A stretch of 64,000 bases of DNA, from assembly GCA_949825045.1 (NCBI GenBank), contig OX463829.1:3782001-3846000 (forward strand), written 5' to 3'. This DNA is from Argyresthia goedartella (lineage: Eukaryota > Arthropoda > Insecta > Lepidoptera > Argyresthiidae). Of this stretch, positions 62,907-64,000 are shown one piece after another. Position numbers and translations under genes: made by a program. Below the pieces are notes generated by a model, which saw only the letters and a list, made by a program, of their open reading frames with translations, had not been told where the DNA came from and did no database searches. Position 1 is the stretch's first letter, and every line of letters begins with the position of its first letter.

Positions 62907-63023
62907 ATACAAGGTGACATTTAACTAGCTGACCATATTTTGGGGATTGATAGCACCGATCGTTATAATGGATACTATCATTCCCCAAATTATGGTCAGC
63001 TAGTTAAATGTCAACTTGTATAT
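62907..63023. mobile_element. 117-bp snap-back element, 48-bp arms
   Basis: TATACAAGGTGACATTTAAC at 62907 is mirrored by GTTAAATGTCAACTTGTATA ending at 63023. The arms continue inward through CTAGCTGACCATA and TTTGGGGATTGATAG with only about three mismatches, leaving a ~20-nt centre (CACCGATCGTTATAATGGAT). It looks like a minimal MITE; the superfamily is not assignable. Confidence 0.7.
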
Positions 63024-63821
63024 TGGCAAATTATGGAATAAAATAATAATTGATATTTTCATTAACATAACTATTTTATGCTTAGCTTGTGGTCCACAGA
63101 CGTAATGTCACTGTCATTTAAAAAAAAAACAGATTTTTAAAAATGACGTAGCGTGCGCATGCGTGGGTTTGCTGCCTAAGTTTTACGAGATACCTTCTTT
63201 ATGCGATTATTATTTCTCTACCCTATACATTACAAAATGTGTCTCGAACTCACACAATTACTTTGTTGATGTTATTACGATTATCATGGATGAACGAAAC
63301 TCTTTGCTTTACTTACTAACTCTGTGTCAAAACCCGACAAATATCATCTCATAAATCATAGTTTAAACTGTTACCATTTGTTTTGTTCATGGGTTGTGAG
63401 TAATGTCTAGTCTACGATAAAAACTAATTTCAGCGACTAAAACCGACAAGTGTCGAGCGGAAAAGAAAAAAGAATCGTACTGTAGCTTGGGTTACACTGC
63501 ATGCAGAAATATCGTGGCCGCACAATAGGGGTACAGTAACTCAGCGTTATTCCGACAAACATAGTTGTTTACGATTTATCATAATGTGTTTATTGTCTCT
63601 GTCTGTTCACAGATAACAGATACAATTTTCTCAGAGAAAGACAAAGATTATCTCGAGGCCAAAGTATGAGTTATTTTATTCATTTTTGTCGCTGTTTCTA
63701 CTTATTAATAGTTTCGCTTAGTAATTAATGTATAAAGAAAGTTTATTTATAGTGTAGTAGAGCAAAAAGAAAACAAAAATAATAATGAAATGAAAAAACA
63801 ACTTTTATATAAGAAGAGGAA
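63024..63821. other. AT-rich spacer
   Basis: Short frames without domains. 63425-63460 has 'CAGCGACTAAAACCGACAAG' and 'TGTCGAGCGGAAAAG', similar to the end of the motif at 50240-50415. Confidence 0.5.
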
Positions 63822-63970
63822 ACAACATTTTCCCATACGGGGTGACAGAGACAAAGTTGTGCCCACTCTTAATAAGTTATTCAATGCTGCAGCGTGCGTG
63901 ATAGGGAGCTTGATAATCGCCGCAGATCCATCACCGTTGGAATCTAAATACAGACGTTATCAGGTTGTTG
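63822..63970 (+). repeat. Dispersed repeat 'D', copy at right edge
   Basis: 'ACATTTTCCCATACGGGGTG', 'AGAGACAAAGTTGTGCCCAC', 'TGATAATCGCCGCAGATC' and 'CATCACCGTTGGAATCTAAA' follow the family order. The 69-codon frame that ends at the window edge is explained by this repeat. Confidence 0.6.
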
Positions 63971-64000
63971 GCATCCTGAACATCTTACTCTTCAGCTAGT

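Overview
The window is insect DNA, almost certainly from a moth or butterfly. It is AT-rich overall and almost all of it is transposable-element sequence. Several dispersed repeats are ones I recognise as widespread in lepidopteran genomes: tRNA-headed SINEs, a 'GGTTCCGTACCCGAAGGG' repeat ending in 'ACTCGCACTTGGCCG', and a 'TACGGTTTTCGG ... GTCAACGGGAAGTACCCT' repeat. The retroelement families (CR1/Jockey-like, R1, R4/Dong, RTE, BEL/Pao, DIRS) and a DD37D maT mariner fit the same origin. There is no complete host gene. The density of nested, decayed elements suggests heterochromatin or a W chromosome, but that is inference.

Layout. 0-12 kb: SINEs, short palindromic elements, an RTE fragment with a 15-bp target-site duplication, a 381-bp MITE and a CR1-like 3' fragment. 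12.6-14.1 kb: a 5'-truncated Jockey-superfamily reverse transcriptase with an open 365-codon frame. 14.7-17.1 kb: an R1-clade element (minus) between 14-bp direct repeats. 19.1-28.8 kb: a CR1-like element (plus) whose ORF1 is split by a 4.99-kb DIRS-type tyrosine-recombinase retrotransposon (19691-24680, minus). 28.8-38.8 kb: a BEL/Pao LTR retrotransposon (minus) with two LTRs and a broken gag-pol. Its gag is interrupted by another non-LTR element and its pol by about 2.3 kb that carries an LTR-like promoter. 39-41.7 kb: non-LTR fragments. 41.9-46.1 kb: an R4/Dong-type element (minus) next to TAA-like repeats. 47.1-47.8 kb: a 78-bp minisatellite. 48.2-49.1 kb: a U2 snRNA fragment joined to non-LTR 3' ends. 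50.7-52.8 kb: the only gene-like DNA, namely a possible signal-peptide first exon and a broken THAP-domain reading frame below a CpG-rich promoter-like patch. 53-56.5 kb: repeats, a SINE and a second copy of the MITE. 56.6-57.9 kb: a full-length 1300-bp maT element with stop codons. 59.1-61.2 kb: a foldback structure with ~490-bp arms, containing a SINE that itself contains an RTE fragment. 61.3-64 kb: more repeats and a 117-bp hairpin.

How the parts relate. The order of insertion can be read directly. CR1-like was followed by DIRS. BEL/Pao was followed by a Jockey-type insertion between its two gag zinc knuckles. Foldback and SINE were followed by RTE, with target duplication ATTAAATA. The DIRS element is the best preserved: inverted terminal repeats, an internal complementary region that pairs perfectly with its outer end, an intact tyrosine recombinase started at a TAATG overlap, and a gag whose 5' coding part appears to lie on a separate exon. 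Most other coding regions contain frameshifts, stops or a deleted catalytic centre and look dead.
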